Below, piece by piece: positions 33,357 through 44,844 of a DNA stretch of 64,000 nucleotides. Numbering within the stretch: the stretch's first letter is position 1; every line of letters begins with the position of its first letter. Made by a program: the position numbers and the translations under genes. The notes beneath the pieces were generated by a model. The model saw only the letters and a program-made list of their open reading frames with translations. It was not told the DNA's origin and did not search any database. The stretch comes from Umbilicaria muhlenbergii (Eukaryota > Ascomycota > Lecanoromycetes > Umbilicariales > Umbilicariaceae): contig KK106981.1 of assembly GCA_000611775.1 (NCBI GenBank), forward strand, positions 2,479,211-2,543,210, given 5' to 3'.

Positions 33357-34912
33357 GCTTGAGGCTTGGACTTTGCGTCACGAGTTTTGGGGAAGACCGA
33401 TAGAGCGTTCCACAAGAAGCTGCGAAGGGCGCCTTACGGGTGAAGAAGATGGGTGAAGATGTTGGAGGTAATGGAATGAGAGGCTTCCCCGTAGGGATTC
33501 GCAAGGGCTATCGATCGTGGAGGAGCAGCATGAACGAGGTATTTACTACCAAGCCGTTCGTGAAAATCAATCTGCAGTCTAGCTCGTAGTACTGTGTTCA
33601 ATTGATGAATGGTACGACCAACAGGGTGAAGGAGTGTAAGAAGCGGTCAAGTCATAGCTTTGGTCCCAAAAAGCAAGCAGTGTTTGAGGGGATTCATCGC
33701 GGCCGTGGGCGTGGACAGTTTGATGGAGCCGGTAGCTAAGGTAAGATGCGAGATTGCAAGGACCGCTGGGCCTTTGGGGGTCGATGATGGGCCGGCCCAG
33801 GTGATGCTTTAGCGTCTTGTCCAGGCACCCAGTCAACGGGGCTTAGGCCGGGCACGTAGACAGTCAGAAGGCGTGGAGCATCGCTTACGCGGATTGGCAC
33901 TTGGGGGCAGTTAGGGGCACGTCCAACTAGGGTCACTTCAGGAGAATGTCACTCGGGGCTGTTTACTCGGAGTGCGAGGGGAAGGCTGCAGCTTGCATTA
34001 TGGCGCAGCGAGGTACGCAGCACGTCGTCAGCAGGAGAAGTGCCACGGGTGCTTGGCCTTGGGTGCTTGGCCTTGGGTGCTCTGCTGCTGATTTGGTGTT
34101 AAAATCTCTTAGCCTGGATCGCAGCACCTAACGAGACCCTGCGTTTGGACCGGTCAACCAATCTCCGCCCCCGGAAGCCGGGAACAACGGGGTCATCCAG
34201 TTCGACAATGGAAGGGATTGGTCCGTCCGGGCGCGGCTTGGCACGCACACGCGTCCCTCCCGTGCGACTCGCAGGATCTAAATCGCCTGGGGGCGGATTG
34301 AAGCAGACCAACAGCGGGGTAATCAATCTTCTAGAACTTTTGGAAGGCAAGATCGCCATGCACGGCACATTCGACGCTTGGGAACGGTCTAGATGACACA
34401 GTGGCTTGCCCCTCCTATGGCATGCCAGTCGAGCATCGCATCTCAAGCTCGGCGCGGTGGGTCACCATAATGCATGACTTCATTCAGTTAGGCAAGTACA
34501 AGATGCTCTTCAGCCTTGGAGTTGGAGCATGACGATCCTGCAAAAGGCAAAGGAATTGCCTCCCACAAAATCCTCTTGGGCTTCATTTAACTCAACCGAA
34601 TTGCAATTGAGGAACTCGAAACGAATGCTTTCTCCCGGCAACAGATACTCCGGGGTAATGATACCAGTTTGTTGTTCAGGTGGCCATCTTAGAGCACCTA
34701 TCTGCCTGTCTCGCCCGTCTACCACCCCAGTAGAATAAAGTCCCCAAACACCGCGATGCGGTGACATGTAACTCATGATACCTGATCGGCACTTCCTCGC
34801 TGCCCCACCCTGGCCCATCGCTAACTATGCACAACAAACATGAGTCCTTTACCTTACGCCTGCAACCTAAGAGGAAGCTAGTATCCAAAGCCCGACGCGA
34901 TGGACGCCACAG
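33357..34912. other. Intergenic, 1.55 kb
   Basis: Holds the SUR1-like promoter on the left and the 3' end of the PH/LRR gene on the right. No gene supported. The only structure noted is the 14-base direct repeat at 34,047-34,080, listed separately. Confidence 0.5.
34047..34080. repeat. Short direct repeat, 14-base unit
   Basis: The unit GGGTGCTTGGCCTT occurs at 34,047-34,060 and again at 34,061-34,074, followed by a partial third copy (GGGTGC). Simple replication slippage would explain it. Confidence 0.8.
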
Positions 34913-37900
34913 TCAGAGCACCACAAGCTCCTTTGCCATCATGAGAGCTCCCGCCCTTTCGTCCTTCTCCTCGTCGTCGAAGTTGATCAACTTCTCGGAG
35001 AAGTCTCCCTCGTCGTCTGAATCATCACCGCTCTCCCCTCCCTGCCCATCCACGCCTTCCTCCATCCCGAGCTGCACGTCACTTTCCATCGTCGGCGTCC
35101 TGTCGAGACTCGCCGCTTGCAATGCGTGACTGAGACTTGCCGCCGCACCTGGCCGGTCTTCGTCGTTACTGTCCATTAGATCCAGTGGAATCCCATTCGC
35201 GATTTTGTAGTTTCGTGTCATCAATTCTTGCAGTCGTGCGAGCTCATAATCCCACCGTTCGCTTAAGCTCCGCACCGCAGCCTGGACATCCTGTTCCGTG
35301 TATCCTAACATTAAGCTGGCCTTTTCCATATTGCGGCTAGACACAGACCTCGCACTCCCAATCGCCGCCCCAATGGTCCTCCTGACAGTGGCCTTGTTTG
35401 ACAGGGGCGACGGCACAGTCGATTTGTTATCCCGGATGACGTCCGCTTCTCGTTCGATTTTCTTGAGAGACCATACACGGTCACTATCCATCGTGGGAAG
35501 ATAGAGAAGGGAAGTGTTGTGCTTTAGGCTGTTGACAAGGACAGTAAAAGCCTGGAGGTTTATCTCATTGTGTTCGCAGTAGATTTCCTGGAGGCTCGTG
35601 TTTTTCTCAAGCACGGCAGCCAGAGTACTCGCGCCCTGGAGCCCCAGTTTCTGATGCTCAATATGGAGGACTTTGAGGGTGGAGTTCTGTTTCAATCCTG
35701 TCAGCGCATGGTTCAAACCGATGCCGAACCGCGCAACTTCGAGATGAGCTTGCTCGCCAGAAATGTCGAGTTCTTCTAATGTCTTGTTCTTACTGAACAT
35801 TCGCTGGAAGATCTCACACGTCTCGTCACCGGCATCGTAGGGTAGTGAGACTTTGGAAATGTCCAGGTATTTGGTGGTGGTATTCTTTGCAAAAGCTTCG
35901 ACAAGCGCTTGAAAGCAGTGCTCGTCGCTGTACTCCAGCATTCGCATTGTCATTTGTGTTGGAGTTAAGGACTGTTCTACAGCGACCACGAGAAATTCAT
36001 GATGCTGCTCCAGGCGATTTTCGTTCACATATAGGTGAAGATTCCGGGGTTTGCCCGGGGTTCGAGTCATCGCGTGCAAAAGAACTGCCACGTCCTTGCC
36101 ACTCAATTGACATTGGTTAAGATGTAGCTCGCGTAGTGTGTTAGACTGAGGGCTGGTAAGGTACGTGGCGATCGCATCCACAGTTTGCTCGTTCATCGTC
36201 GTCCCACTTAATTGGAGGACTTCCAGCTTCCATGCGAGTAACGTTCCCGGAGCTATGAAAGGCTCCGGCCCAGATGTACGATTGACACGGGAGAAGTTGA
36301 TCTTCCGAATATAGCGAAACCGGTCAATGTATCCCTGTAGGTCTTTTGGGTTTAGACGTGCGTGATTATCGGATATGTCGATGGACTCCAGCGTGTCTTC
36401 TTGGCAGAGCATTCCCTGTAGAACGGTATGCATGCTTCGATCCTTTAAGCCACAATGTCCGATGTCCACAGCGCGAAAATGGCAGGACTTTTCTATTGCA
36501 GCTGCGTATATGTAGTCGATGTCAGCATCAGCAAGCAAAACTCCGTTCAACACGATCCAGTCAACGTTAGTGAGCTGCTTTGCGCACAGTGGGAACAGTG
36601 CTTCGCAGAGGGTGCAACCAGGATCTCGCGATTCTTCGTCGTCAACGGGTTTCCTGGTGAGGCAATAGGAAAAGTCCATTCGTCTCAGTCGCCTACTCTT
36701 GAGAGCCAGACCCTGTATTTCCTGAACGAGCAAGCAAGCCTTCTCTTGGTCGGGTAATTTTAAATTCACCCCAGACCTCGTGGTGAACGCAACGTGCTCT
36801 GACCCATACTTGTCGTACAGACCATGTAAAGCATCCATATTGGCATGACTAAAGGAAATCGAGTGGAACGTCTCGTTGTATCGCAGTGCGCGCATGACAG
36901 CCAGTAGCTCCAGTACCGTATACTTGGATCGCCGAGGGTGAGCCGGGGCAAGTAGTTCAAACGCTGGCGCATCTTCGCAAAGGTAGTTGACCATGTATCT
37001 AATGTTCGAGGGATCTACTTCATAGCCTGCGCAGTATGCCGTAAGTGTCCGGTCGAAGCATTGATGGTCCTCTCCCTCAGTATTCACAGGTAACAACTCA
37101 TCCTCGAAACTCAACGGAACATTCCAAGTGAAAGGCTGTTCAATCCACTGTGGTCTTAGGTATTCAGTAGCTTGCCGAACCCAGATTGCGATATCACCGA
37201 CCGATGAAGAAGCCAGATATAGATTTGCAGCTTGTCGGAGTGGTTGTCTAAAGGAGAGTTGAAAGCCATCGTCGAAACTTTGAACAGTCAATGAGTTAAG
37301 TGTGGTAATGCCGTGGGAGCTTCCATGCAGATCTGATATTGATGTGCTCGAGCCAAACCTTGATGATTTTGGCAAGGGAACAAGGTGGATTTTGTGCATG
37401 CCAATCACCAGGTAGCATACGCTTGATGATAACTTCCCAAGATCATCCGACGACGACCTGCTTCCTGATTTCAGTGATCTCTTGACAACCCTGAACATGC
37501 GGAAGTGATTTGGATCATAGTCACGGTCTTGCTCCAGCGCTCGTGCAACATAATCGACATTTTTCTGCGAGAACGGTATCGGGTCGGTCAAGCGGGCCTT
37601 AGTCGCTGCACCGCGAATGCAAGTTAGCCATAAATCAGACTCCTTTGGATCGTCCAGCTGTAGTACTAGAGCCGAGGCATGGTTTGAATCCTCTTTCAGA
37701 TAAGCCACCTCGATGCTGAAATATGGCCGCCCATCATCCATCTTGTAGACTGCGACGATATCATTGAGTGGTATGCCAACATGGCTATCGGCGGAAGAGG
37801 AATGCAGCTCGTGTAAAGAACCGTGTGAACTATGTGAGCTCATTCTGTGATGTCGCAAAGTGTTGCTTCTTCCGACCGCATCTGGAACGCCAGGAAACAT

Positions 37901-38410
37901 TTCTGAAGCTCTTCCCTGGCTCCTGAATCGTACCAGATGCGTATCCGTCAATACCAGGTACTGACTTTTCTTCCTGAACATACCCCCCGTTGTTTGTGCC
38001 TCTCCATGATGTAGCACGATATTCCCCAGCACGTCTGCCGCATCTTCTTCGTTGATCGACGCAGGCTTTGATGTAGTGCGAGCCAAGCCGTCTTGATCAT
38101 CAGCAAGAGCGTGCAGTGATCGAAAGGAGCCGAAGATGCTGGAGGGCCGCCCACATTTCTGTAACGTTCGAGGTCTATGTTGGATACTTGTAGGCCTTTC
38201 TAGATTATTACTAGAGTCAACGCGCTCGATTTCGGATCCTGATGGGCTGGCTGGGCTTGTGGGCGTCGTTGGGGTGAAGAATGACGCGGGACGACGCTTC
38301 TTCTTCAGCGCAGATGAGACATTATCTGAACCCTCCTCATGGATAGGCGTGTGGCCCGTCAATGAAGGCCGGAAAATGCTCAAGCTTTTTCGTCTACGTC
38401 TTCCAGACAT
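34913..38410 (-). CDS. Large PH-domain / leucine-rich-repeat protein
   Basis: 1,165 residues from the chosen ATG at 38410 (MSGRRRRKSLSIF). An in-frame ATG upstream at 38458 lies inside a likely 5' leader intron, so I reject it. Order: basic Ser-rich disordered start; a PH-like domain split by a Ser-rich insert (SQYLVLTDTHLVRFRSQG ... SDLWLTCIRGAATKA, about 140-275); a second PH-like region (HFRMFRVVKRSL ... SVGDIAIWVRQATEYLRP, about 300-420); then many ribonuclease-inhibitor-type leucine-rich repeats (about 530-960, for example NTLRELHLNQCQLSGKDVAVL and KTLEELDISGE). The tail is acidic (GDDSDDEGDFSEKLINFDDEE). Architecture resembles CARMIL-type scaffolds; whether it binds actin-capping protein or lipids is unknown. 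Confidence 0.85.
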   Translation of the reverse strand: MSGRRRRKSLSIFRPSLTGHTPIHEEGSDNVSSALKKKRRPASFFTPTTPTSPASPSGSEIERVDSSNNLERPTSIQHRPRTLQKCGRPSSIFGSFRSLHALADDQDGLARTTSKPASINEEDAADVLGNIVLHHGEAQTTGGMFRKKSQYLVLTDTHLVRFRSQGRASEMFPGVPDAVGRSNTLRHHRMSSHSSHGSLHELHSSSADSHVGIPLNDIVAVYKMDDGRPYFSIEVAYLKEDSNHASALVLQLDDPKESDLWLTCIRGAATKARLTDPIPFSQKNVDYVARALEQDRDYDPNHFRMFRVVKRSLKSGSRSSSDDLGKLSSSVCYLVIGMHKIHLVPLPKSSRFGSSTSISDLHGSSHGITTLNSLTVQSFDDGFQLSFRQPLRQAANLYLASSSVGDIAIWVRQATEYLRPQWIEQPFTWNVPLSFEDELLPVNTEGEDHQCFDRTLTAYCAGYEVDPSNIRYMVNYLCEDAPAFELLAPAHPRRSKYTVLELLAVMRALRYNETFHSISFSHANMDALHGLYDKYGSEHVAFTTRSGVNLKLPDQEKACLLVQEIQGLALKSRRLRRMDFSYCLTRKPVDDEESRDPGCTLCEALFPLCAKQLTNVDWIVLNGVLLADADIDYIYAAAIEKSCHFRAVDIGHCGLKDRSMHTVLQGMLCQEDTLESIDISDNHARLNPKDLQGYIDRFRYIRKINFSRVNRTSGPEPFIAPGTLLAWKLEVLQLSGTTMNEQTVDAIATYLTSPQSNTLRELHLNQCQLSGKDVAVLLHAMTRTPGKPRNLHLYVNENRLEQHHEFLVVAVEQSLTPTQMTMRMLEYSDEHCFQALVEAFAKNTTTKYLDISKVSLPYDAGDETCEIFQRMFSKNKTLEELDISGEQAHLEVARFGIGLNHALTGLKQNSTLKVLHIEHQKLGLQGASTLAAVLEKNTSLQEIYCEHNEINLQAFTVLVNSLKHNTSLLYLPTMDSDRVWSLKKIEREADVIRDNKSTVPSPLSNKATVRRTIGAAIGSARSVSSRNMEKASLMLGYTEQDVQAAVRSLSERWDYELARLQELMTRNYKIANGIPLDLMDSNDEDRPGAAASLSHALQAASLDRTPTMESDVQLGMEEGVDGQGGESGDDSDDEGDFSEKLINFDDEEKDERAGALMMAKELVVL

Positions 38411-38430
38411 GTCGTTGTACAGCACGACTT

Positions 38431-38495
38431 CTAAGAAATGGTTAGCTTTGGTTGCCATTCACAGCTGACGTGAGGCGACAGCAGTCATGCACTTA
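38431..38495 (-). other. Likely 5' leader intron of the PH/LRR gene
   Basis: On the minus strand GTAAGT (38,495) and a CTAAC branch site followed by TTCTTAG (ending 38,431) bound a 65-base segment of typical intron size. It contains the upstream ATG at 38458, so translation would begin 20 bases after the splice, at 38410. Confidence 0.65.
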
Positions 38496-39270
38496 CCACA
38501 GTTCGAACAATGAACTGGTCCTGCTAGCTATAAGTTCAAAAGATGGTGAAGTCTGTTTACCTGTTTCGTTGTTTGTAACACGAAACAAATGGGGGACGAA
38601 GCAGGTAAGAAGTATTTAGTAGAAGGGAAGAAAGAGCAACGCAGCGTTACCAGCCGTGCAATTGCTCATGGATCAAGTCCACGCGGCCATGAGCGGGATG
38701 GAGTGAAGTCGGAGTACCATTGGGGCTCACACTCTTGAGATACCTGAGCATCGCGCGTCGGTACGCCGGACTTTGTTGGAAGTTGTCAAGGTAAGTTGCA
38801 TCATCATCGCCAAGCAATAAATATGGCTGCAGCGTTAGCCTGCAATTGGACCAAGCCTTCCTGTGCTATGATAAGCCCGGCCAATGACTGGGATTTCCTT
38901 CGGTGCTGTGTTGACGCCTTGCATGGAAGCACCCTCAGCACCCGAGACATCCCATTTCGGAAGCATGGATTCCAAGCCTAAGGCTGCTGCTACCTTTTAC
39001 AACAGTTACCATGACCTGTCTTCCCAGGGAGAAGCAGTGGTCGCGTAGATCATGGAGGTTAATGACTACATGGGTTTGAGTGTCGTGAGAAGGCATGCTA
39101 CCGACTCTTTGAATAACAGATCCATAAAGCTTCAAGGTTCGAAAAAGTATACAAGCTGCACGTAAAGTACGCAGCTGAAAATGATGCAGAGACCATGCAA
39201 CCAGGATCCCGAAGCGCCATGTAGATGCGATCAGAAGCCCAACCAAGATACACTCTTCCCCGCATGGCTC
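38496..39270. other. Intergenic
   Basis: Upstream of the PH/LRR gene and downstream of HIS3. Nothing recognised beyond the presumed promoter. Confidence 0.5.
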
Positions 39271-40064
39271 TCACAAAACGCCCTTTGTGCTAATGACCTC
39301 GCCCTCTCTCCCCTTCACCCTCTCAGTCGCTTTTTTTATCGCTACTGCCATTGCCTTGAAGGCACTCTCCGCTCGGTGGTGGTCGTTGTCGCCGTATTCG
39401 CAATTCACGTGCAACGTCACACTCGCCGCCTGTGACCAGCTCTGTAACCCATGATGTATCATCTGCGTGCTCAGATCACCGATTTTCTGGTCTTTGAACC
39501 CAAAGTTCCCCACGAAGAAAGGCCGATTCGAGAGGTCAATGGTCACACTGGAAAGGGCTTCATCCAATGGCGCTTTTGCGTCTCCGAAACGGGCCAGGCC
39601 GGTGCGATCGCCAAGGCATTTATTGAAGGCGGCGCCGAGGGCGAGGAAGGTATCTTCAGTGGTGTGGTGATCGTCAACTGGAATCCAGTGTAATCAGTCA
39701 CGTGTAAAGCCTGAACACATACACATGTCATGGAGTATTAAAAGTAGCATAACGCACTGTAAAGATCACCCTTTGACCTAACCCTCAGACTCCACCCAGC
39801 GTGCTTGGCCAGCGCATGTAGCATGTGGTCTAGGAATCCAATTCCCGTCCATATCCAGATCTGTTGCGAAGGAGATGATTGCGAGGCGTGCGTTTGTTCA
39901 GACTGTTCGGGTATTTTGTCATTCTTTTCGGGGAAATGCGCAGAAGATGGCAGGTGGTCGAGGGGCCCACCATCAATGGATAGGGATACTTGAATCTTGG
40001 TCTCATTAGTATCGCGGTTGATGAGAGCCTCCCGGGTAGGAAGGGAATGCGCAGACATAGTCAT
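39271..40064 (-). CDS. HIS3: Imidazoleglycerol-phosphate dehydratase
   Basis: Sixth step of histidine synthesis; manganese enzyme. Exons 40064-39758 and 39677-39271, intron GTGCGT..CCAG; the join gives KGDLYIDDHHTTEDTF. Metal-binding motifs are complete: GIGFLDHMLHAL, DDHHTTED and, near the end, GDNDHHRAESAFKA. 237 residues from the first ATG (MTMSAHS) or 235 from the third codon. An insert of about 35 residues (HLPSSAHFPEK...SPSQQ) between the first strand and IWTGIGFLDH is longer than in yeast. Confidence 0.96.
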
Positions 40065-40451
40065 CAGGTTGTGATGAGGGTACAAGTTGTTGCAATGATG
40101 AAACGCATAGCTGGTAGAGGTTTTCCCATAGGGCTGGCTGCTCAATTGACTTTCGTCTCAGACCCTGATCCAGAGAGCCCTGCGATACCCCACGCCTCTG
40201 GGAGCCTTAAACATGTGAGATTGTCGCTCTACTCCGATATTCTGCTAGAACCCATGACACGGCTCTACCGCTACGCTTTCCATTTTCTGTACATACGTAA
40301 AAGGTTCTGAACACCATACAATGGCTTCCTGGTGATGTCTTACAGAGCCCAAATTGGACGTCGAACCACAAAGGCGTCATCAGAACGTCGTTGTCTTCAA
40401 ACAATGTACACAAAACAAGACTTGGTATCACGGTCATCGGTTTCCATTCAG
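40065..40451. other. Intergenic HIS3-THR1
   Basis: 387 bases: promoter of HIS3 and 3' end of THR1. I looked for a TGACTCA-type Gcn4/CpcA site and did not find a perfect one. Confidence 0.45.
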
Positions 40452-41671
40452 TCAGCTTCTTGTAATAGTTGCACCGTCCTCAGCTGGCTCCAGCAGCTTC
40501 CATTGACACGTGATACCTTCCTGGTCAAACCTGTTTATTATCGATGTTGCAATCTTCTCAAAATTCTTAGTTGCAAGGGCCAGAATCGTCGGCCCGGCGC
40601 CAGAAAGACAGATGCCGAGTAAGCCTTTGTGCGAGCTGGGCGTCACAGATTGCAATATCTCTGTAAGGCCTGGTATCAGCGTTTTCCGGTATGGCTGGTG
40701 CACCTTGTCCTGCATGGCCTGATATATCAGATTTGGATCCGGCGGAGATTGACCAAGAGCAGTTGTCAAGAGAGCAAGGCGCTGCATGTTGAATGTCTAG
40801 AACATATGTCATCAGTGCGTGATGTTCGGAATGGCACAACGAATTCACTCACAACATCTTTTCGTGAGTATGATTCCGGAAGTACCTCTCGCGCCTTTGC
40901 CGTTGACACCTCAAAATCCGGGATGATAGCGACAGCTTTAATCTCTGGAGCCCATTTGAACTTGATATAGTGTCCTATACCCAGAGGTGGTTCCGGAGGA
41001 TTTAGTCCTGTGTCTTCTCCGCCAGCTGGAGCTGGTAGCACCTCGCTCAGAGGTATCTCTTTACGAGCCATGTCCTCCGGGTTCAATTCATTCAGATAAG
41101 TACCCACAAAGCCACCATAGAGTGCCGCAGCGACGTTGTCAGGATGGCGCTCGATCATCAGACAATAGTCTAGTATCCTCGGTTTCGTCAAACCCAACTT
41201 TCCAACCTCACTGCCTAAGATTACTCCCGCCACGACGGCCGCACCCGACGACCCCAGGCCTCTACCTAAGGGGATAGGATTGATGATGTGGACGTGCGTT
41301 CCGGATGGGAAAGCGTGCTGGCCATGACAGCGCAGCACATAGAGAGCTGTACGGGTAAGGAGGTTCCGGTCGGCGACAAGATCGACCTCACTGGCACCTT
41401 GGCCTTCGTATGTTATGGTACAGTTCAAGGGAGCGCCTGGCGAAGAAGAAGAGAAAGTGACCTGGAGCTCGAGGTAAACGGATAACGCAAGGCCAATAAC
41501 ATCGAAGCCAGGCCCTAGTTCCGCGCCATTAGCTGCACGTATAACTGATGTAACTTGGGGGCTGGCGCTGGGGGCTCACCAATATTAGCCGAGGAACACG
41601 GCACTCCTGAAGTAGGGTTAGCTATGATACAGCAGCAAGAGAGGATGGCGGAACATGCTTATAGTAATCAT
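40452..41671 (-). CDS. THR1: Homoserine kinase (GHMP family); first intron appears to be GC-AG
   Basis: Phosphorylates homoserine in threonine synthesis. Exons 41671-41659, 41606-41580, 41514-40853 and 40796-40452; 348 residues. Spliced start MITIRVPCSSANIGPGFDVIGLAL is the family N-terminus. To obtain it, the first intron must begin GC (AA|GCATGT at 41658) and end CAG. I found no GT donor that gives a correct frame. The ATP-binding GHMP motif is NPIPLGRGLGSSGAA (about 91-104), with GLLGICLSGAGPTILAL near the C-terminus. Introns 2 and 3 are ordinary (GTGAGC..CTAG, GTGAGT..CTAG). Divergent from ADE5,7. Kinase identity is certain; the 13-base first exon is a proposal. Confidence 0.94.
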
Positions 41672-41996
41672 GGCAACATTAGAACCCTGTCAGCAATATT
41701 CGGCCCTCGAAACAGCTTCAGATATCAAGTGATATGTGTGATACGCTCGTGCGAGGTACCGCCAAAACTCGGCGAGCCTCAGGCCGGTCGACGGATGATC
41801 GACGCGACCCACGCCTCTGGACCTGAGTTATTCCTTTTTCGCCAGAGGAGGCCAGCCTACCCGCTTAAAGGGTCGGGCCCCACCCTCGACCCCACCAAAG
41901 AAAAAGTTCGAGATCCTCGATTGAAGGCTTCAGTACGCTCGCAACGTTGTCGCCTGTCTAGATGTCCCTTCCAGCATAGACAGAGCCTTGGATGTC
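41672..41996. promoter_or_regulatory. Divergent THR1 / ADE5,7 promoter region
   Basis: 325 bases between the two starts. A TGAGTTA at about 41,823 differs by one base from the TGAGTCA bound by Gcn4/CpcA, the general amino-acid control activator that also drives purine genes in yeast; this is only suggestive. Confidence 0.35.
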
Positions 41997-44576
41997 ATGG
42001 AGCGAGAAAGCCTTCGCATCCTGCTCGTCGGTAACGGCGGCCGAGAGCATGCCCTAGCCTGGAAGCTCAGCCAATCGCCCCGAGTGGAAAGATTGTATGT
42101 CGTCCCCGGCAACGGTGGAACAGCCAATGGCATGCGCAATGTCATAAACGTCAACGAAGTCAAGCCAGATGATTATCCGAGATTGGTGGCATTCGCGAAG
42201 AGACATGAAGTCAATCTCGTGGTGCCGGGCCCTGAGGCGCCCCTAGTTGATGGTATCGAAGGCTACTTCCGGGCTGGTGAGCAGCCAATCGAGTACAGGC
42301 CGTACATTTACTGACATCAGTCATAGCTGGAATACGATGTTTTGGTCCCACAAAGGCTGCTGCCCGTATGGAGGGTTCGAAGACGTTTTCAAAGGACTTC
42401 ATGGCTAGACACAACATACCAACAGCCGAGTACAAGAACTTTGACAACTACGAGGCTGCAAAACAGTACCTCGACTCCATCTCACACAATGTCGTTCTGA
42501 AAGCTAGTGGTTTAGCGGCTGGAAAAGGGGTCATCATACCTGCAACGAAAAAAGAGGCTCAAGCTGCGCTCAAGCAGATTATGCTTGTGAAGGAATTTGG
42601 AACTGCAGGGAATGAGGTGGTTATTGAGGAATTCTTAGAAGGCGACGAATTGAGTTTCCTAACGTTCAGTGACGGCTATACCATTAGATCTTTGCCTCCG
42701 GCGCAAGATCACAAGCAGATTTATGAGGGAGACCAAGGCCCAAATACTGGTGGAATGGGTTGCTATGCACCCACAAGGATCGCGTCCAAGCAATTAATCG
42801 AGGACGTACACCGGACCATACTGCAACCAACTGTCGACGGGATGAGAAGGGAAGGTTGGAGGTCTGTGCCGTACGAGACAGGCCCATGCTGACAATCCGC
42901 AGGCTTTCCTTTTGTCGGCATCCTCTTCACTGGCCTCATGATCACCAAGTCTGGGCCGAAGACCTTGGAATACAACGTCCGCTTCGGCGATCCCGAGACG
43001 CAGACTCTGCTGCCGCTGATAAGTGCAGATTGCGATCTGGCAGAGATTATGGTAGCATGTACCGAGCACTGGCTCGATGCAATCGAGATCAAGATCGAAC
43101 CTAAGTTCTCTGCAACGGTAGTTGCAGCTGCGGGCGGTTACCCAGGTCCCTATGTCCGCGGCGACAAGATGACGCTCGAGGCGCCTCCGAGCGACACCAT
43201 GATCTTCCACGCAGGGACAACTCTCACTGACGGATCTTTAAAAACGTCAGGTGGCCGCGTTATTGCCGCAACGTCTACAGCCTCTACTCTTGAAGAGGCT
43301 GTCAAACGAGCCTACACCGGTATCTCCTCCATCAGCTTCAATAACATGTATTATCGCAAAGACATTGGACATCGGTACCTCCCCGCACCCATTCTGCCCA
43401 TTACTAGTCGCAACGTTATACTAATCCGCCACTCCTAAACCCAGTGCCTTTGACAAGCCCTCTTCTTCTCCAAACACCACCGCCAACACCAACGCCGACA
43501 CCCCCCTAACCTACGCCTCCGCCGGCGTCTCAATCACAGCCGGCAACTCCCTCGTCTCCCAAATCAAATCCACCGTCCTCTCCACCGCCCGCCCCGGCAC
43601 CGACGCCGCCATCGGCGGTTTCGGCGGCCTCTTCGACCTCTCCGCCGCCGGCTACACCTCCCCACCCACCCTCATCGGCGCCATCGACGGCGTCGGCACC
43701 AAGCTCAAAATCGCACATGCAATGAACATACACCACACCGTCGGTATCGACCTCGTCGCCATGAACGTCAACGACCTCGTCGTGCAGGGCGCAGACGCCT
43801 TATTTTTCCTTGACTGCTACAGCTGCGGCACACTCGACGTGGACGTCGCGCGGCAATTCGTCGAGGGCGTAGCGGAGGGGTGTCGGCGAGCGGGGTGTGC
43901 GCTCGTGGGGGGGGAGACGGCGGAAATGCCGGGGTTGTTCGCGGGCGGGGAATACGATGCTGTGGGCGCGGCGGTGGGCGCGGTACAGAGGGGGAAGAGG
44001 ATACTACCGGATAAAGAGGCGATGGCGGCGGGAGATGTGTTGCTGGGTTTAGCAAGCAATGGCGTGCATTCGAACGGGTTTTCGCTGGTGCGTAAAATCA
44101 TCGAGCGGAAGGGCTTGGGTTATCATGACCCGGCGCCTTGGGACAAGGACTCGGGCATGAGTGTCGGCGAGTCGCTCTTGACGCCCACGAGGATCTACGT
44201 TAAGCCGCTCCTGCCCCTCATGGCGGACGATCTGGTCAAAGGGATGGCGCATATCACGGGCGGCGGGCTGGTGGAGAATATCCCGCGTATGCTACCCGCA
44301 CATTTGGCGGCCGAAGTCGACGTCGGGACGTGGGAGATGCCGGCGGTGTTTCGGTGGTTGAAGCAGGCAGGGAGGTTGGAGGATGCGGAGGTGGCGAGGG
44401 CGTTCAATACCGGTTTGGGGATGGTGTTGGTGGTTAGGAGGGAGGATGTGGAGGCGGTCGTGGGCGGGTTGAGGGAGAGGGGGGAAAGAGTTTGGGAGGT
44501 GGGGAGGTTGGTGGAGAGGGAGAAGGGGGAGGAGGGGTGTATTTTGAGGGGTTTGGAGGCGTGGGGTGAGCGGTAG
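41997..44576 (+). CDS. ADE5,7: Bifunctional GAR synthetase / AIR synthetase
   Basis: Two steps of purine synthesis on one chain. Exons 41997-42276, 42327-42854, 42903-43374 and 43445-44576; 803 residues, the usual fungal length. The GARS half (1 to about 425) has LLVGNGGREHALAWKL, VVPGPEAPLVDG, the ATP-grasp signatures KASGLAAGKGVI and GPNTGGMGCYAP, and MITKSGPKTLEYNVRFGDPE. The AIRS half (about 430-803) has GFGGLFDL, IGAIDGVGTKLKIA, GIDLVAMNVNDLVVQGA and HITGGGLVENIPR. Splice joins rebuild YFRAAGIRCFGP and MRREGFPFVGILFTG. The donor of intron 2 (GTTGGA) is weak. Exon 4 is C-rich until about 43,860, then G-rich. Confidence 0.97.
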
Positions 44577-44844
44577 GGGTTGGGGATATGGTGGGGATTT
44601 GGTGGGGAGGAGATGTGTATAGAGGTGTTTAAGTCATATAAACTGTTGGTTGACTGAGATTGAGTTGAGAAGCGAAACGTGCGACTATTGACTAGTGGCT
44701 ATTTCTGAGCCACCACTACTGATATTTCAGCTTTGGAGCGAACCTATGTACCCTTTAAATCTCACATGCGCAAATATTCTTACAACACCCCCCCTTCAAT
44801 CTCACTCTTCCTCAACACCTCCGTTCCCGTTTCCGGTCCCCTTC

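Noticed and set aside
38411-38458. Upstream ATG at 38458 as start of the PH/LRR gene
   Set aside because: The 16 extra codons overlap a CTAAC branch site and TTCTTAG acceptor, so they are probably intron.
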